Numbered from the stretch's first letter, positions 50,259 through 58,780 are shown. The stretch: 64,000 nt of DNA from Chromatiales bacterium 21-64-14 (GCA_002255365.1 NCBI01000018.1:1-64000); one strand, 5' to 3'. Numbers and translations are program-made. Notes: generated by a model from the sequence alone, not told the origin.

Positions 50259-51497
50259 ATGACCCGCCTGCGCCCACGCACCTTGGTTATCGGCGTCCTG
50301 CTCGCGGCGTTGGCCGCGTTTCTCGCTTGGCGCTTGCTTCGGCCGCTGCACACCTTTGACATCGGCAAACGCTTCGAACGTCCGATCCCCACCAACGCGG
50401 CCCCGCCCGTACTCGGAGCGCTCAGCGCCCGGGAGTGCGGCGCCTGCCATCCGGCCAACTACCGGGAATGGCAGACCACCATGCACGCACAAGCCTGGAC
50501 CGACCCCTATTTTCGGGCCGACTGGCGCTACGAGGGCCGCGAGCAGATCTGCCGCAATTGTCACACGCCGCTCGATCGCCAGCAGCCCCAACGGGTGCTG
50601 GGCTTTCACGGCGGTGACAAGTGGGATCCTATCCTGGCACCTAATCCGCACTTCGATCTGGTATTGGAGGGACAGGGTGTCACCTGTGCGGCCTGCCACC
50701 TGCGCGACGGGAAAATCCTCGGTCCCTACGCTCCGGAACAGGTCCGCGCCCCGCACCCGGTGGCAAAGTTTGCCAACGCCAACGCGCTGTGTGTGCGCTG
50801 CCACGTAGTCCCGGGCGGGCGCTGGGACAACTTCTACCGCTTCCCGCCGTGTGGCACCGCCGCCGAGATCGCTTCCGCCGAAGGCCGCTGGCACGGACGC
50901 AGCGGCGAGTACATCGTGCGCAACGTGTCCGAGCTGGGCTGCGTGGAGTGTCACATGCCGGCGGTAACGCGTCCCCTGGTGCCGTGGGGACCGCCGCGCG
51001 CCGCGCGCCGTCACCTCTGGCGCGGCGGCCACGATCCGCAGGAGGTGCGCAAAGCGCTGGAAATTCAGGTGCGGGCCGTCACCGGCGGTGCCAGGCGCCA
51101 CGAGTACGCGATCACGCTGACGAACGTGGGCGCCCTCCACGATGTGCCGACCGGTGTCCCAAACCGCTACCTGAGCGTCGATTGGCGCCTGCTCGACGCT
51201 CACGGCGTTGTGCTGCGGACCCAGCGCAAGCTCCTCGAACGCCACGTGTTGTGGCGCCCATTCATCGTCGATCTGTGGGATACGCGCCTGGCATATCGGA
51301 AACCGCGCACCTATCGATTCGGGTTCTCCATGGACCGCACCCCGCGCCCGGCGGAGCTGGAGATCCAGGTGCGTTATCATCTCGCACCCCCCGAATATGC
51401 TCGGCGCGTCGGCTACCACTCCGCGGAACCTCTCGGCTACAGCCTCTACCATCGGGTGATCCGGCTCGCACCGCAAGCACACGACAACGCACGGTAA
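50259..51497 (+). CDS. pentaheme c-type cytochrome
   Basis: A 412-residue exported electron-transfer protein with one N-terminal membrane helix (VIGVLLAALAAFLAWRLL) and five CxxCH heme sites: CGACH (from residue 60), CRNCH, CAACH, CVRCH and CVECH. It resembles cytochrome c554/NapC-neighbour multiheme proteins in its N-terminal half; the last 170 residues have no heme site and look beta-rich. No partner oxidoreductase lies next to it, so its redox substrate is unknown. The RBS is weak. Confidence 0.85.
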   Translation: MTRLRPRTLVIGVLLAALAAFLAWRLLRPLHTFDIGKRFERPIPTNAAPPVLGALSARECGACHPANYREWQTTMHAQAWTDPYFRADWRYEGREQICRNCHTPLDRQQPQRVLGFHGGDKWDPILAPNPHFDLVLEGQGVTCAACHLRDGKILGPYAPEQVRAPHPVAKFANANALCVRCHVVPGGRWDNFYRFPPCGTAAEIASAEGRWHGRSGEYIVRNVSELGCVECHMPAVTRPLVPWGPPRAARRHLWRGGHDPQEVRKALEIQVRAVTGGARRHEYAITLTNVGALHDVPTGVPNRYLSVDWRLLDAHGVVLRTQRKLLERHVLWRPFIVDLWDTRLAYRKPRTYRFGFSMDRTPRPAELEIQVRYHLAPPEYARRVGYHSAEPLGYSLYHRVIRLAPQAHDNAR

Positions 51498-51530
51498 GCG
51501 CGCTTCAAGACCCCAAGGGTACTCTGAGGC

Positions 51531-52838
51531 TCAACTGAGCCCCTGTAACTGCAGGGTCTGGTGAATCTGCTCGCGCGTAGCAACCGGAACCTCCGCTGCT
51601 TCGGCGTAGTCCTTCCAATGCGAAACCGTTTCCAGAACCTCGTTGACGATGGCTTGGGCGCGCCCGCGCTTCATCGAAGCGGCCTTCGCGCAGGACTTGA
51701 AATCATCCATCGTGAAATCGTCACGTTTGCCGTTCATGGTCATCTGGTGACTCGCCGTCCATGCGCCGGACGGATTAAAGCTGTAAGTCATGTCGAAGGC
51801 GGGTGACAGCGACCATTTCCCGGATTTGTCCATCAGAAAAGCGATGTTTTTGACGTGGTCGTCCTGATTGCGAGCGACGATGTTGAACGCCATGCGGCGG
51901 AACTGTTCCTCAAGCGCGCCCATAGGCAGGCCCAACTGGCGGATCACCAGCAACGCCTGTTCATAGGCATAGACGCCCGCCATGTTGAAATCATAATGCG
52001 CCAGGGCGCATAGCGACTGCATGTGGAGTTTCTCACCGCTGGCAAGCCGGTCAAAACGCCGCGTCATGAAATGGCGCCGGCCGTTTTCCTCGAACAGCCG
52101 GCACTCTTCGATATCGATACCGCAGTCCCGGGCCATCTGGGCATAGGCGTATTCGATGACACCGTACCCTTGCGGGTGTTCGAGTTCCTTGTCGCGGTTC
52201 GCCGCGACACCGTCGAATTTCAGCAACCAGTATTCGAAGCCCTCACGCGCCGGAATCTGGCCGGAACGGACCTCGTTGGTGACCGGATTCCAGGCGATCA
52301 CCGCCTTCGCGCGCGCGCCACCGGCCGATGTGCCCACCCGCAGGATATCGGTCAAGGCCTGTTCCCGGCCTTCATCGGCAAAAGAAGCCCGCAGGTCATT
52401 GCGATGGGTGAGCACCTGCGATGCGAGTTCGACCAGTTTGTCGATGTGGATCTGCCCGGCCTGCCGGGCCTTCGGTCCGGTCGCGGGTGCAAATTCCAAG
52501 GCCCCCATCCCGCGCTCGCCGGTATAACAAAGGCGCTCGATCACATCGAAGGATTCCGGCCGCCGGCCCTGAGTGGCGAGCCAGGCATCGATCAACACAT
52601 GGCCAAACTTGTCGGGGAGCGAATCCGCCAACAATCCGGGCAACCCGTAGAAGGTCTTGCGGGCCAACTCGGGGAAGGTATAAACCCGGTTGGACAGCGG
52701 CATCGTGAGCGGCGCAATCTCGATGCCGCTGCGCGCAAACGCCGGGTCGTACTCGAACGCGGCGACCTCCTCGTCATCGCCCAGGGAAACGGCGCCGATG
52801 GTACGCCCCCACAGCCGGACCTCGGCAACGCTGTTCAC
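51531..52838 (-). CDS. hipA: HipA family type II toxin kinase
   Basis: A Ser/Thr kinase-fold toxin; known HipA inactivates glutamyl-tRNA synthetase and causes persistence. The 435-residue product has the couple domain at the N-terminus (VRLWGRTIGAVSLGDDEEVAAFEY), GERGMGALEF, the Ser-containing loop VGTSAGGARAKAVI, and the catalytic NQDDHVKNIAF and FDMTYSFNP motifs. It overlaps the antitoxin stop by four bases. The target cannot be read from sequence, since HipA relatives differ. Confidence 0.92.
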   Translation of the reverse strand: MNSVAEVRLWGRTIGAVSLGDDEEVAAFEYDPAFARSGIEIAPLTMPLSNRVYTFPELARKTFYGLPGLLADSLPDKFGHVLIDAWLATQGRRPESFDVIERLCYTGERGMGALEFAPATGPKARQAGQIHIDKLVELASQVLTHRNDLRASFADEGREQALTDILRVGTSAGGARAKAVIAWNPVTNEVRSGQIPAREGFEYWLLKFDGVAANRDKELEHPQGYGVIEYAYAQMARDCGIDIEECRLFEENGRRHFMTRRFDRLASGEKLHMQSLCALAHYDFNMAGVYAYEQALLVIRQLGLPMGALEEQFRRMAFNIVARNQDDHVKNIAFLMDKSGKWSLSPAFDMTYSFNPSGAWTASHQMTMNGKRDDFTMDDFKSCAKAASMKRGRAQAIVNEVLETVSHWKDYAEAAEVPVATREQIHQTLQLQGLS

Positions 52839-53185
52839 GCGTCATCATCCCAGTGCCACGGCGGATCGGACGCATCCGCATGGCGGTGAGTGGAAGCACG
52901 CTGGCGCACCTTGCCCTTGCGTTTGAGCAAGTCCATCGGTGTCGGCCCGGCCTCGGGGACGACGCGATCCAGCCCCGGCAGGAGATCCAGCACCCGCAGG
53001 ATCCGGATGATGCTCGCGACCTGCGCGGAGGCTCCGGCCTCGATCCGCTCGACGGTCCGCTTGGCGATCCCCGCCTGCTCCGCTACCCCGCCCTGGGTAA
53101 GTTGAAGATCGAGCCGGCGGCGCGCCACCCGCGCACCGATTTCGGCAAGAATGGCATCGTCGGTGAGAAGTTTGGAGATTTTCAT
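52835..53185 (-). CDS. hipB: HipB-like antitoxin (XRE family regulator)
   Basis: A 116-residue DNA-binding antitoxin preceding hipA. The helix-turn-helix lies at LTQGGVAEQAGIAKRTVERIEAG (about 30-52). The C-terminal tail is basic then acidic (PWHWDDDA). It should neutralise HipA and repress the operon through the palindromes just upstream. Confidence 0.9.
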   Translation of the reverse strand: MKISKLLTDDAILAEIGARVARRRLDLQLTQGGVAEQAGIAKRTVERIEAGASAQVASIIRILRVLDLLPGLDRVVPEAGPTPMDLLKRKGKVRQRASTHRHADASDPPWHWDDDA

Positions 53186-53189
53186 ATAG

Positions 53190-53289
53190 CGTCATATTTG
53201 ACGAATAAATAGATTTATGTATTTTAACTCGACATATATAGCGAGTTATATACTATATCTCTATTTATGTCAATTCGTCTTTTATGACG
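53190..53289. promoter_or_regulatory. hipBA promoter region with paired operators
   Basis: AT-rich. Two 14-base palindromes of the same form, CGTCATATTTGACG (53190-53203) and CGTCTTTTATGACG (53276-53289), flank a third inverted repeat AACTCG/CGAGTT (53226-53247). They probably bind HipB. Confidence 0.6.
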
Positions 53290-53504
53290 TATTAAACAAC
53301 TAATAGCTTATATTTCGTTATTTTTGCCGACTTAAATTCCTATAACGCGCCTACCCCCGAGTGGGTTCATGACGTTGCCACGCTTCAACCCGAGCACCAC
53401 CACCTATCTGAAAGTGTTATATGCAACAACGAGTTGACCCGGCCTAATGAAACGGCCATGGGAGAAATGTCTGCGCAAGAACGGTTGACAAAGTGAACCT
53501 GCCA

Positions 53505-53563
53505 CACCGTCGTTTGCAGAAATTCATGCAGAACCGCTGCTTTCCAAGGCGGCGAACGCGTAC
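53505..53563. repeat. GTACGCGT-ended repeat, partial copy with internal deletion
   Basis: The sequence jumps from ACCGTCGTTT directly to GCAGAAATTC, deleting the middle of the repeat, and keeps the right end GGCGGCGAACGCGTAC. The following CTGAACGGTCATT is shared with the copy at 61549. Confidence 0.7.
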
Positions 53564-53715
53564 TTCCGACCCTGAACGGTCATTCTCTATCGAGGGTCAA
53601 TTTTCCCAAAACCAGACACTCTCGGCTGGATGAACGGTAAGGCTGGTAAAAAATGGTGTCAAACTGTCGCGGTTGATAGGCCCAGCCCCCCCCGCTGCAC
53701 GTAGTTCCCATCATA

Positions 53716-53749
53716 GATACGCTTGACGTATCGCGTATCATTCTATAAA
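53716..53749 (+). promoter_or_regulatory. higBA promoter and operator
   Basis: GATAC/GTATC inverted repeat (53716-53732) overlaps TTGACG (53723-53728); TATAAA lies at 53744-53749, 15 bases on. Further GTATC copies follow. The -10 ends ten bases before the higB ATG, so the transcript would be almost leaderless. Confidence 0.6.
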
Positions 53750-53759
53750 GTGTATCGGA

Positions 53760-54041
53760 ATGATCCAGAGTTATCGGGACAAGCCGACTCGGGCGTTTGC
53801 GGAAGGGAAGCGAGTCAAGGCTTTCAGCGGTTTTGCACGGAAAGCGGAACAGCGTCTCGATCAACTCGATGCGGCAACATCACTTCTCGATCTTGATTTA
53901 CCAGGGAACCGACTCGAGCCACTGAAAGGCGATCGTAAGGGTCAATACAGCGTCCGCATGAACGATCAGTGGCGAATATGTTTTGAATGGCCGAAGGGCG
54001 AATGCGGCCCGTGCAATGTCGAAATCGTAGATTATCATTAA
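53760..54041 (+). CDS. higB: HigB/RelE-like mRNA-cleaving toxin
   Basis: A 93-residue ribosome-dependent endonuclease toxin of the RelE/HigB type. The N-terminus MIQSYRDKPTRAF and the core LPGNRLEPLKGDRKGQYSVRMNDQWRICFEW fit HigB closely, including the conserved Lys, Arg and C-terminal VEIVDYH histidine. It precedes its antitoxin, the reversed order typical of higBA. There is no upstream RBS, consistent with a nearly leaderless mRNA. Confidence 0.93.
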   Translation: MIQSYRDKPTRAFAEGKRVKAFSGFARKAEQRLDQLDAATSLLDLDLPGNRLEPLKGDRKGQYSVRMNDQWRICFEWPKGECGPCNVEIVDYH

Positions 54042-54052
54042 GGAGGTACATC

Positions 54053-54379
54053 ATGGGCCGTAGCGCTATTCATCCCGGCGAACACCTTGCCGAGCAACTC
54101 GAGGCGCTCGACTTAAGCGCAGCAGAGCTTGGCCGCAGGCTTAAAGTGCCTGCGAACCGCATCACAGGAATACTCAATGGCCAGCGTGCCATTACCGGGG
54201 ATACAGCACTACGACTCGGCCATTTTTTCCATACCAGTCCGGCATTCTGGCTGAACTTGCAAGCCATCTATGAGCTACGCCTAGCAGAACAAAAATCCGG
54301 CAGGGCGATCAAGGAGCTACCGACCTTGAACCGCCACGGCAAGAAGACACCTTTGGGACGCCAACCGCGATTGGCATAA
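54053..54379 (+). CDS. higA: HigA-like antitoxin (XRE family)
   Basis: A 108-residue antitoxin that neutralises HigB and represses the operon. The family start is HPGEHLAEQLEALDLSAAELGRRLKVPANRI with the helix-turn-helix, followed by GDTALRLGHFFHTSPAFWLNLQ. The ATG at 54053 follows AAGGAGG; a 22-codon longer reading would overlap the toxin. It lies 11 bases after higB. Confidence 0.93.
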   Translation: MGRSAIHPGEHLAEQLEALDLSAAELGRRLKVPANRITGILNGQRAITGDTALRLGHFFHTSPAFWLNLQAIYELRLAEQKSGRAIKELPTLNRHGKKTPLGRQPRLA

Positions 54380-54441
54380 AGGTATTCGTGCTTCGTCAAT
54401 GTCCGGAGTTGGGCGCCGCGAAAGACCGATCATGGCCGATT

Positions 54442-54610
54442 GTACGCGTCCCGGTACGTCCCGCCGACCAGCATTGTAGGCCCAACCGTCGTTTCCTCGG
54501 CCATTGCGGCCAGCGGGTTCTGAACTTATTTGGTCCGCAATGCGGTCTTGAGCACTCACTGGGCAGAAATTCATGCCGAACGGCTGCTTTCCAAGGCGGC
54601 GAACGCGTAC
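54442..54610. repeat. GTACGCGT-ended repeat, full copy A
   Basis: 169 bases bounded by inverted GTACGCGT and ACGCGTAC. About 90 percent alike by eye to copy B at 58897-59067. Non-coding; any open frames shift between copies. Confidence 0.75.
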
Positions 54611-54749
54611 TTCCGGCCCTTTACTGCCGGTGACGAACGGCGGCTTTTGGGCTGGCCAGTTTGCACCTTGGCGGGATTCGTCTGACCGCCGCGCGCGCAG
54701 GCTCGCCAGCGGCCTCCGCCGCAGGGTTACCGGGGCCAACGCACAATCG

Positions 54750-54974
54750 GTTGACGAACAAGTGGCCAAACCATTACACGTCCAGTTGGTCACCGGTACG
54801 TTGGTGATCGTGAACCACGACGAAGGTTACGTGCTGCTTCCACGCACAGCGTGCGGACAAGGTTTACGAACGCTATGCCACGATGAACATGCTCGACCAA
54901 AGCCCATACCTGCCAGCGACGCGGGCGACAAGTACTACAAGCAATTCGAAGTGCCTGACCACCTGATCAGGTAG
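54750..54974 (+). pseudogene. remnant of a DUF2058 (YaiL-like) gene
   Basis: The reading frame gives LHVQLVTGTLVIVNHDEGYV, then LLPR, and ends with DKYYKQFEVPDHLIR, resembling the end of DUF2058 proteins (short YxxxVPDDL-type C-terminus). Between the two parts, the neighbouring frame reads ADKVYERYATMNMLDQSP, so frameshifts interrupt it. Only the C-terminal third remains, beside repeat copy A. The part before about 54750 has no family resemblance. Confidence 0.55.
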
Positions 54975-55032
54975 CTCCACAGCACACGAATGGCCCGAAA
55001 TTGCTCTTTGCAACATCGATAAACACAACCAC

Positions 55033-55047
55033 TAGACGACCGGTCTA
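55033..55047. promoter_or_regulatory. NemR-type operator upstream of the regulator gene
   Basis: TAGAC and GTCTA arms around a five-base GACCG centre. A near copy is at 55733-55747. Typical placement for autoregulation by the TetR-family protein encoded 22 bases downstream. Confidence 0.65.
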
Positions 55048-55069
55048 ATTTCGTCTATCATTCCCGCTT

Positions 55070-55684
55070 ATGGACACCGAACGCAGCAGCGTACGCCAAT
55101 ACATCATCGACACCGCCAAGCCGATCATTCTTGGCAAGGGCTTCTCGGCGGTGGGCTTGAACGAGGTATTGAGCGCGGCCGCTGTGCCCAAGGGCTCGTT
55201 CTACCACTACTTCAAATCGAAGGAGATGTTCGGCGAAGCCCTGCTGGACAGTTATTTCGACGACTACCTGAACCAGCTGGATGCACTGCTCACGCGCCCC
55301 GGCCACTCTGCGGCCGAGTGTTTGATGGCGTACTGGCAGCAATGGCAGGAAAGCCAGGTCGGCGAATGTGTCGATGGCAGATGCCTGGCGGTGAAGCTGG
55401 GCGGTGAGGTCTCCGATCTTTCCGAAGCGATGCGGATCGCCCTGCACCGCGGCACCAACCGGGTCATCGATCGGCTGGCCCGCTGCATCCGTGAAGGCAT
55501 CGCTGACGGCTCGCTGCGCTCGACCCTCGATGCGCAACAAACCGCCCAGACGTTGTATGAAACCTGGCTGGGTGCCACCTTGCTGAGCAAGTTCAGGCAC
55601 GACCGCAGCAGTCTGGATGGTGCCATGGCGGCTACCCGGCAATGGCTCCAACTCCCCCCCCCCGACACCACTCTTCCCGCATAG
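55070..55684 (+). CDS. NemR-like TetR-family redox/electrophile-sensing repressor
   Basis: A 204-residue repressor. The N-terminal HTH has GFSAVGLNEVLSAAAVPKGSFYHYFKSKE. The ligand domain aligns with E. coli NemR: GRCLAVKLGGEVSDLSEAMR carries the Cys equivalent to NemR Cys106 and YETWLGATLLSK the Lys equivalent to Lys175, the pair that senses bleach and electrophiles. Operators lie in front of this gene and in front of yqhD, so the regulator probably controls both units. Confidence 0.88.
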   Translation: MDTERSSVRQYIIDTAKPIILGKGFSAVGLNEVLSAAAVPKGSFYHYFKSKEMFGEALLDSYFDDYLNQLDALLTRPGHSAAECLMAYWQQWQESQVGECVDGRCLAVKLGGEVSDLSEAMRIALHRGTNRVIDRLARCIREGIADGSLRSTLDAQQTAQTLYETWLGATLLSKFRHDRSSLDGAMAATRQWLQLPPPDTTLPA

Positions 55685-55732
55685 ATTTCTACCCCATCGG
55701 GCACGCAATCCCACCTTATTGCCCACCCACTC

Positions 55733-55747
55733 TACACGACCAGTCTA
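55733..55747. promoter_or_regulatory. NemR-type operator upstream of yqhD
   Basis: TACACGACCAGTCTA, differing from the site at 55033-55047 at two positions. It lies between the regulator stop and the yqhD ATG, a good position for repression. Confidence 0.6.
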
Positions 55748-55763
55748 ATCCAAGGACATTTCC

Positions 55764-56921
55764 ATGCAGAATTTCGAATTCCATAACCCCACCCGCATCG
55801 TGTTCGGCACGGAAACGATCGGCAAGCTGAATACCTTGCTGCCCGCCTCGGCCAGGGTATTGATCCTCTACGGCGGCGCCAGCGCGAAGGCAAATGGCAC
55901 GCTGGACGAGGTGAAGGCCGCGCTCGGTGATCGCCACGTTCAGGAGTTTTCCGGCATCGAACCGAACCCCACGTTCGAGACGCTGATGCGCGCAGTTGAA
56001 CTGGTTCGCCAGGAAAAGCTGGACTACCTGCTGGCTGTCGGCGGCGGTTCGGTGATCGACGGCACCAAGTTCGTCGCCGCCGCGGTGCCGTTCGATGGTG
56101 ACCCGTGGAGCATCCTGGAAAAGCACGGCCGCAATATCACCACGGCGCTGCCGTTTGGCAGCGTGCTCACCCTGCCGGCCACCGGTTCGGAAATGAACAA
56201 CGGCGGCGTGGTGACGAAGAGGGCGATCCACGCCAAGCTGGCGTTCTCCAGCACGCATACGTTCCCGCAGTTCTCGATCCTCGACCCGACCAAGACCTAC
56301 ACCCTGCCGCCGCGACAGATTGCCAACGGCGTAGTGGATGCCTTCGTGCATATCGTTGAGCAGTACCTGACCTACCCGGTGCAGGCCAAGGTGCAGGATC
56401 GCTTCGCCGAAGGTTTGTTGCAGAGCCTGATCGAAACCGGCCCGGAGGCACTGGCCAACCCGCAGGATTACGCCACCCGCGCCAACTTGATGTGGATCGC
56501 CACGCTGGCCCTGAATGGCCTGATCGGTGCCGGCGTACCGCAGGACTGGAGCACCCACATGATCGGCCATGAACTGACCGCGCTGCACGGCATCGATCAC
56601 GCCCAGACGCTGGCCATCGTGTTGCCGGCCAGCTTGCACGTACGCCGCGAAACCAAGCACGCCAAGCTGCTGCAGTACGCCGAGCGGGTCTGGCAGATCC
56701 ACGAAGGCAGCGAAGACGAGCGCATCGACCAGGCGATTGAAAAGACCCGCGCATTCTTCGAGCGCATGGGCATCGCCACCCGCCTGCCGGATTACGAGCT
56801 GGGCGCTGAGGCGATCGACACCGTCATTGCCCAGCTCGAAGCACACGGCATGACTCAGCTCGGTGAACACCGCGATGTCACCCCGGCCACCAGCCGGCAC
56901 ATTCTGGAAGCCGCACTCTGA
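55764..56921 (+). CDS. yqhD: NADPH-dependent aldehyde reductase YqhD (iron-type alcohol dehydrogenase)
   Basis: Reduces short aldehydes, including those from lipid peroxidation and methylglyoxal-type stress. The 385-residue product is closely like E. coli YqhD. The nucleotide-binding GGGSVIDGTKF and metal ligands in DAFVH and GHELTALHGIDHAQ are all present. RBS AAGGA. First gene of the three-gene group after the NemR-like repressor. Confidence 0.93.
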   Translation: MQNFEFHNPTRIVFGTETIGKLNTLLPASARVLILYGGASAKANGTLDEVKAALGDRHVQEFSGIEPNPTFETLMRAVELVRQEKLDYLLAVGGGSVIDGTKFVAAAVPFDGDPWSILEKHGRNITTALPFGSVLTLPATGSEMNNGGVVTKRAIHAKLAFSSTHTFPQFSILDPTKTYTLPPRQIANGVVDAFVHIVEQYLTYPVQAKVQDRFAEGLLQSLIETGPEALANPQDYATRANLMWIATLALNGLIGAGVPQDWSTHMIGHELTALHGIDHAQTLAIVLPASLHVRRETKHAKLLQYAERVWQIHEGSEDERIDQAIEKTRAFFERMGIATRLPDYELGAEAIDTVIAQLEAHGMTQLGEHRDVTPATSRHILEAAL

Positions 56922-56930
56922 ACGATGACG

Positions 56931-56951
56931 CCGGCCTTCGGGCCGGTCTTT
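56931..56951 (+). terminator. UUCG-tetraloop hairpin between yqhD and the reductase gene
   Basis: CCGGCC, TTCG, GGCCGG followed by TCTTT. Short but very stable; it could attenuate transcription or stabilise the yqhD mRNA end. Confidence 0.55.
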
Positions 56952-56974
56952 CACAGTCACAAGAGGTCACTCTC

Positions 56975-58009
56975 ATGACTTCCAACGCAACCATGCAACG
57001 TGCCATCGTGCTGAACTCCCGCCCGGTCGGTGCGCCCACGCCTGACAACTTCCGTCTTCGAGAAACACCACTGCCCACGCCCGCCCACGGCGAGCTGCTG
57101 CTGCGCACGCTGTATCTCTCCCTCGATCCGTACATGCGCGGGCGCATGAGCGACGCCAAGTCCTATGCCGCACCCGTCGCCATTGGCGACGTGATGGTCG
57201 GCGGTACCGTGTCGCGGGTGCAGGCCTCGAAACATCCGGACTTCAAGGAAGGCGATCTCGTGCTCGGCTTCAGCGGCTGGCAGGACTACGCACTGTCCGA
57301 CGGCATCGGCCTGAGCAAGCTGGACCCGCAAATGGAAACCTCGTCGCTGGCGCTTGGCGTGCAGGGCATGCCCGGTTTCACCGCCTACATGGGCCTGCTC
57401 GACATCGGCCAGCCGAAGGCCGGTGAAACCGTAGTCGTCGCGGCAGCCAGCGGCGCGGTGGGTTCGGTGGTGGGCCAGATCGCCAAGCTCAAGGGCTGCC
57501 GCAGTGTGGGCATCGCCGGCGGTCCGGAAAAATGTCGCTATGTGGTCGAGCAACTGGGCTTTGATGCCTGCATCGATCATCGCAGCGCGAACTTCGCCGC
57601 CGAGCTGGCGGCCGCCTGCCCCGATGGCATCGACGTGTATTTCGAGAATGTCGGCGGCGCGGTCTTCGATGCGGTGCTGCCGCTGCTCAATGCCTCGGCG
57701 CGCGTGCCGGTATGTGGCCTTATCGCCAACTACAACGACACCGCACTGCCCGACGGCCCTGACCGGCTGGGCCTGCTTGCGCGCACCATCCTGACCCGAC
57801 GCATCCGCATGCAGGGCTTCATCATCTTCGATGACTACGGCCATCGTTACGGCGAATTCATGCAGCAGATGCGCCAATGGGTACAGGCCGGCAAGATCAA
57901 GTTTCGCGAAGACATCGTCGACGGTCTCGACCAGGCGCCACAGGCCTTCATTGGCATGCTCAACGGCAGCAATTTCGGCAAGCTGGTGGTTCGCGTCGCC
58001 AGCGAATGA
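56975..58009 (+). CDS. NADPH-dependent oxidoreductase of the MDR family (CurA-like)
   Basis: A 344-residue zinc-independent medium-chain reductase resembling E. coli CurA/YncB and leukotriene B4 12-hydroxydehydrogenase, enzymes that reduce the double bond of electrophilic enones. Features are SLDPYMRGRMSD, the Rossmann motif AASGAVGSVVGQIAKLKGC, and GGAVFDAVLPLLN. The RBS is AGAGG. It fits an electrophile detoxification operon with YqhD and the DJ-1 protein. Confidence 0.9.
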   Translation: MTSNATMQRAIVLNSRPVGAPTPDNFRLRETPLPTPAHGELLLRTLYLSLDPYMRGRMSDAKSYAAPVAIGDVMVGGTVSRVQASKHPDFKEGDLVLGFSGWQDYALSDGIGLSKLDPQMETSSLALGVQGMPGFTAYMGLLDIGQPKAGETVVVAAASGAVGSVVGQIAKLKGCRSVGIAGGPEKCRYVVEQLGFDACIDHRSANFAAELAAACPDGIDVYFENVGGAVFDAVLPLLNASARVPVCGLIANYNDTALPDGPDRLGLLARTILTRRIRMQGFIIFDDYGHRYGEFMQQMRQWVQAGKIKFREDIVDGLDQAPQAFIGMLNGSNFGKLVVRVASE

Positions 58010-58063
58010 GGCCTCGCCGGCAAGACCGCTCGCTTCCCCATCTCCATTCAAAGAGGGCACTCC

Positions 58064-58741
58064 ATGAAAATCCTGATGGTTCTCACTTCGCACGATCAAC
58101 TGGGCAACACCGGCAAGAAGACCGGTTTCTGGCTGGAAGAATTCGCCGCGCCTTACTACGCGTTCAAGGACGCAGGTGCGCAGATCACGGTGGCCTCACC
58201 GCATGGCGGGCAGCCGCCGCTGGATCCCAAGAGCGACGATCCGTCGGCGCAAACCGACGCCACTCGCCGTTTCAAGGCTGAGCCGGCAGCGCAGGCCGTA
58301 CTGGCCAGCACGCACAAACTGCAGGACATGAAAGCCGGTGATTTCGACGCGGTGTTCTACCCGGGCGGCCACGGCCCGCTGTGGGACCTGGCCGAGGATG
58401 CTGCCTCGATCGCGCTGATCGAAACCACGCTGGCCGCCGGCAAGCCGGTGGCCGCGGTGTGCCACGCTCCGGGCGTGTTGCGCCATGTGAAGTCAGCCGA
58501 TGGCAAACCGTTGGTCCAGGACAAGTCCGTCACCGGCTTCACCAACACCGAGGAAGAGGCCGTTGGCCTGACCAAGGTAGTGCCGTTCCTGGTGGAAGAC
58601 ATGTTGAAAAAGAACGGTGGCAACTACAGAAAATCCGGCGACTGGCAGCCGTACGTGGTCACCGATGGCCTGTTGATCACCGGCCAGAACCCGGCGTCAT
58701 CCGAACCCGCCGCGCAGGCATTGCTGAAGATGCTGGGCTAA
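58064..58741 (+). CDS. DJ-1/PfpI family protein (Hsp31-like)
   Basis: A 225-residue class I glutamine-amidotransferase-fold protein, like Hsp31-type glyoxalase III and deglycase enzymes. The nucleophile elbow is in AAVCHAPGVL, and the N-terminal MVLTSHDQLGNTGKKTGFWLEEF is typical of the class that handles methylglyoxal. Third gene of the electrophile operon, 54 bases after the reductase. Confidence 0.9.
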   Translation: MKILMVLTSHDQLGNTGKKTGFWLEEFAAPYYAFKDAGAQITVASPHGGQPPLDPKSDDPSAQTDATRRFKAEPAAQAVLASTHKLQDMKAGDFDAVFYPGGHGPLWDLAEDAASIALIETTLAAGKPVAAVCHAPGVLRHVKSADGKPLVQDKSVTGFTNTEEEAVGLTKVVPFLVEDMLKKNGGNYRKSGDWQPYVVTDGLLITGQNPASSEPAAQALLKMLG

Positions 58742-58750
58742 TCAACCCTC

Positions 58751-58780
58751 GCCAGCGATGCTGCCTGCGGCATCGCTGGC
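58751..58780 (+). terminator. hairpin ending the electrophile operon
   Basis: Perfect 11-bp arms GCCAGCGATGC/GCATCGCTGGC, eight-base loop, ten bases after the DJ-1 stop. Few T residues follow. Confidence 0.6.

Larger units (their letters stand above)
53290..53759. other. intergenic region with a truncated repeat copy and the higBA promoter
   Basis: No gene. Contains a partial copy of the GTACGCGT-ended repeat (about 53505-53563) and, at the right edge, the higBA promoter (53716-53749). The AT-rich left part has no other recognisable site. Confidence 0.4.

Noticed and set aside
54573..54974. Single 133-codon gene
   Set aside because: Its first 60 codons are repeat and non-coding DNA. Only the end resembles a protein, and that is interrupted by frameshifts.
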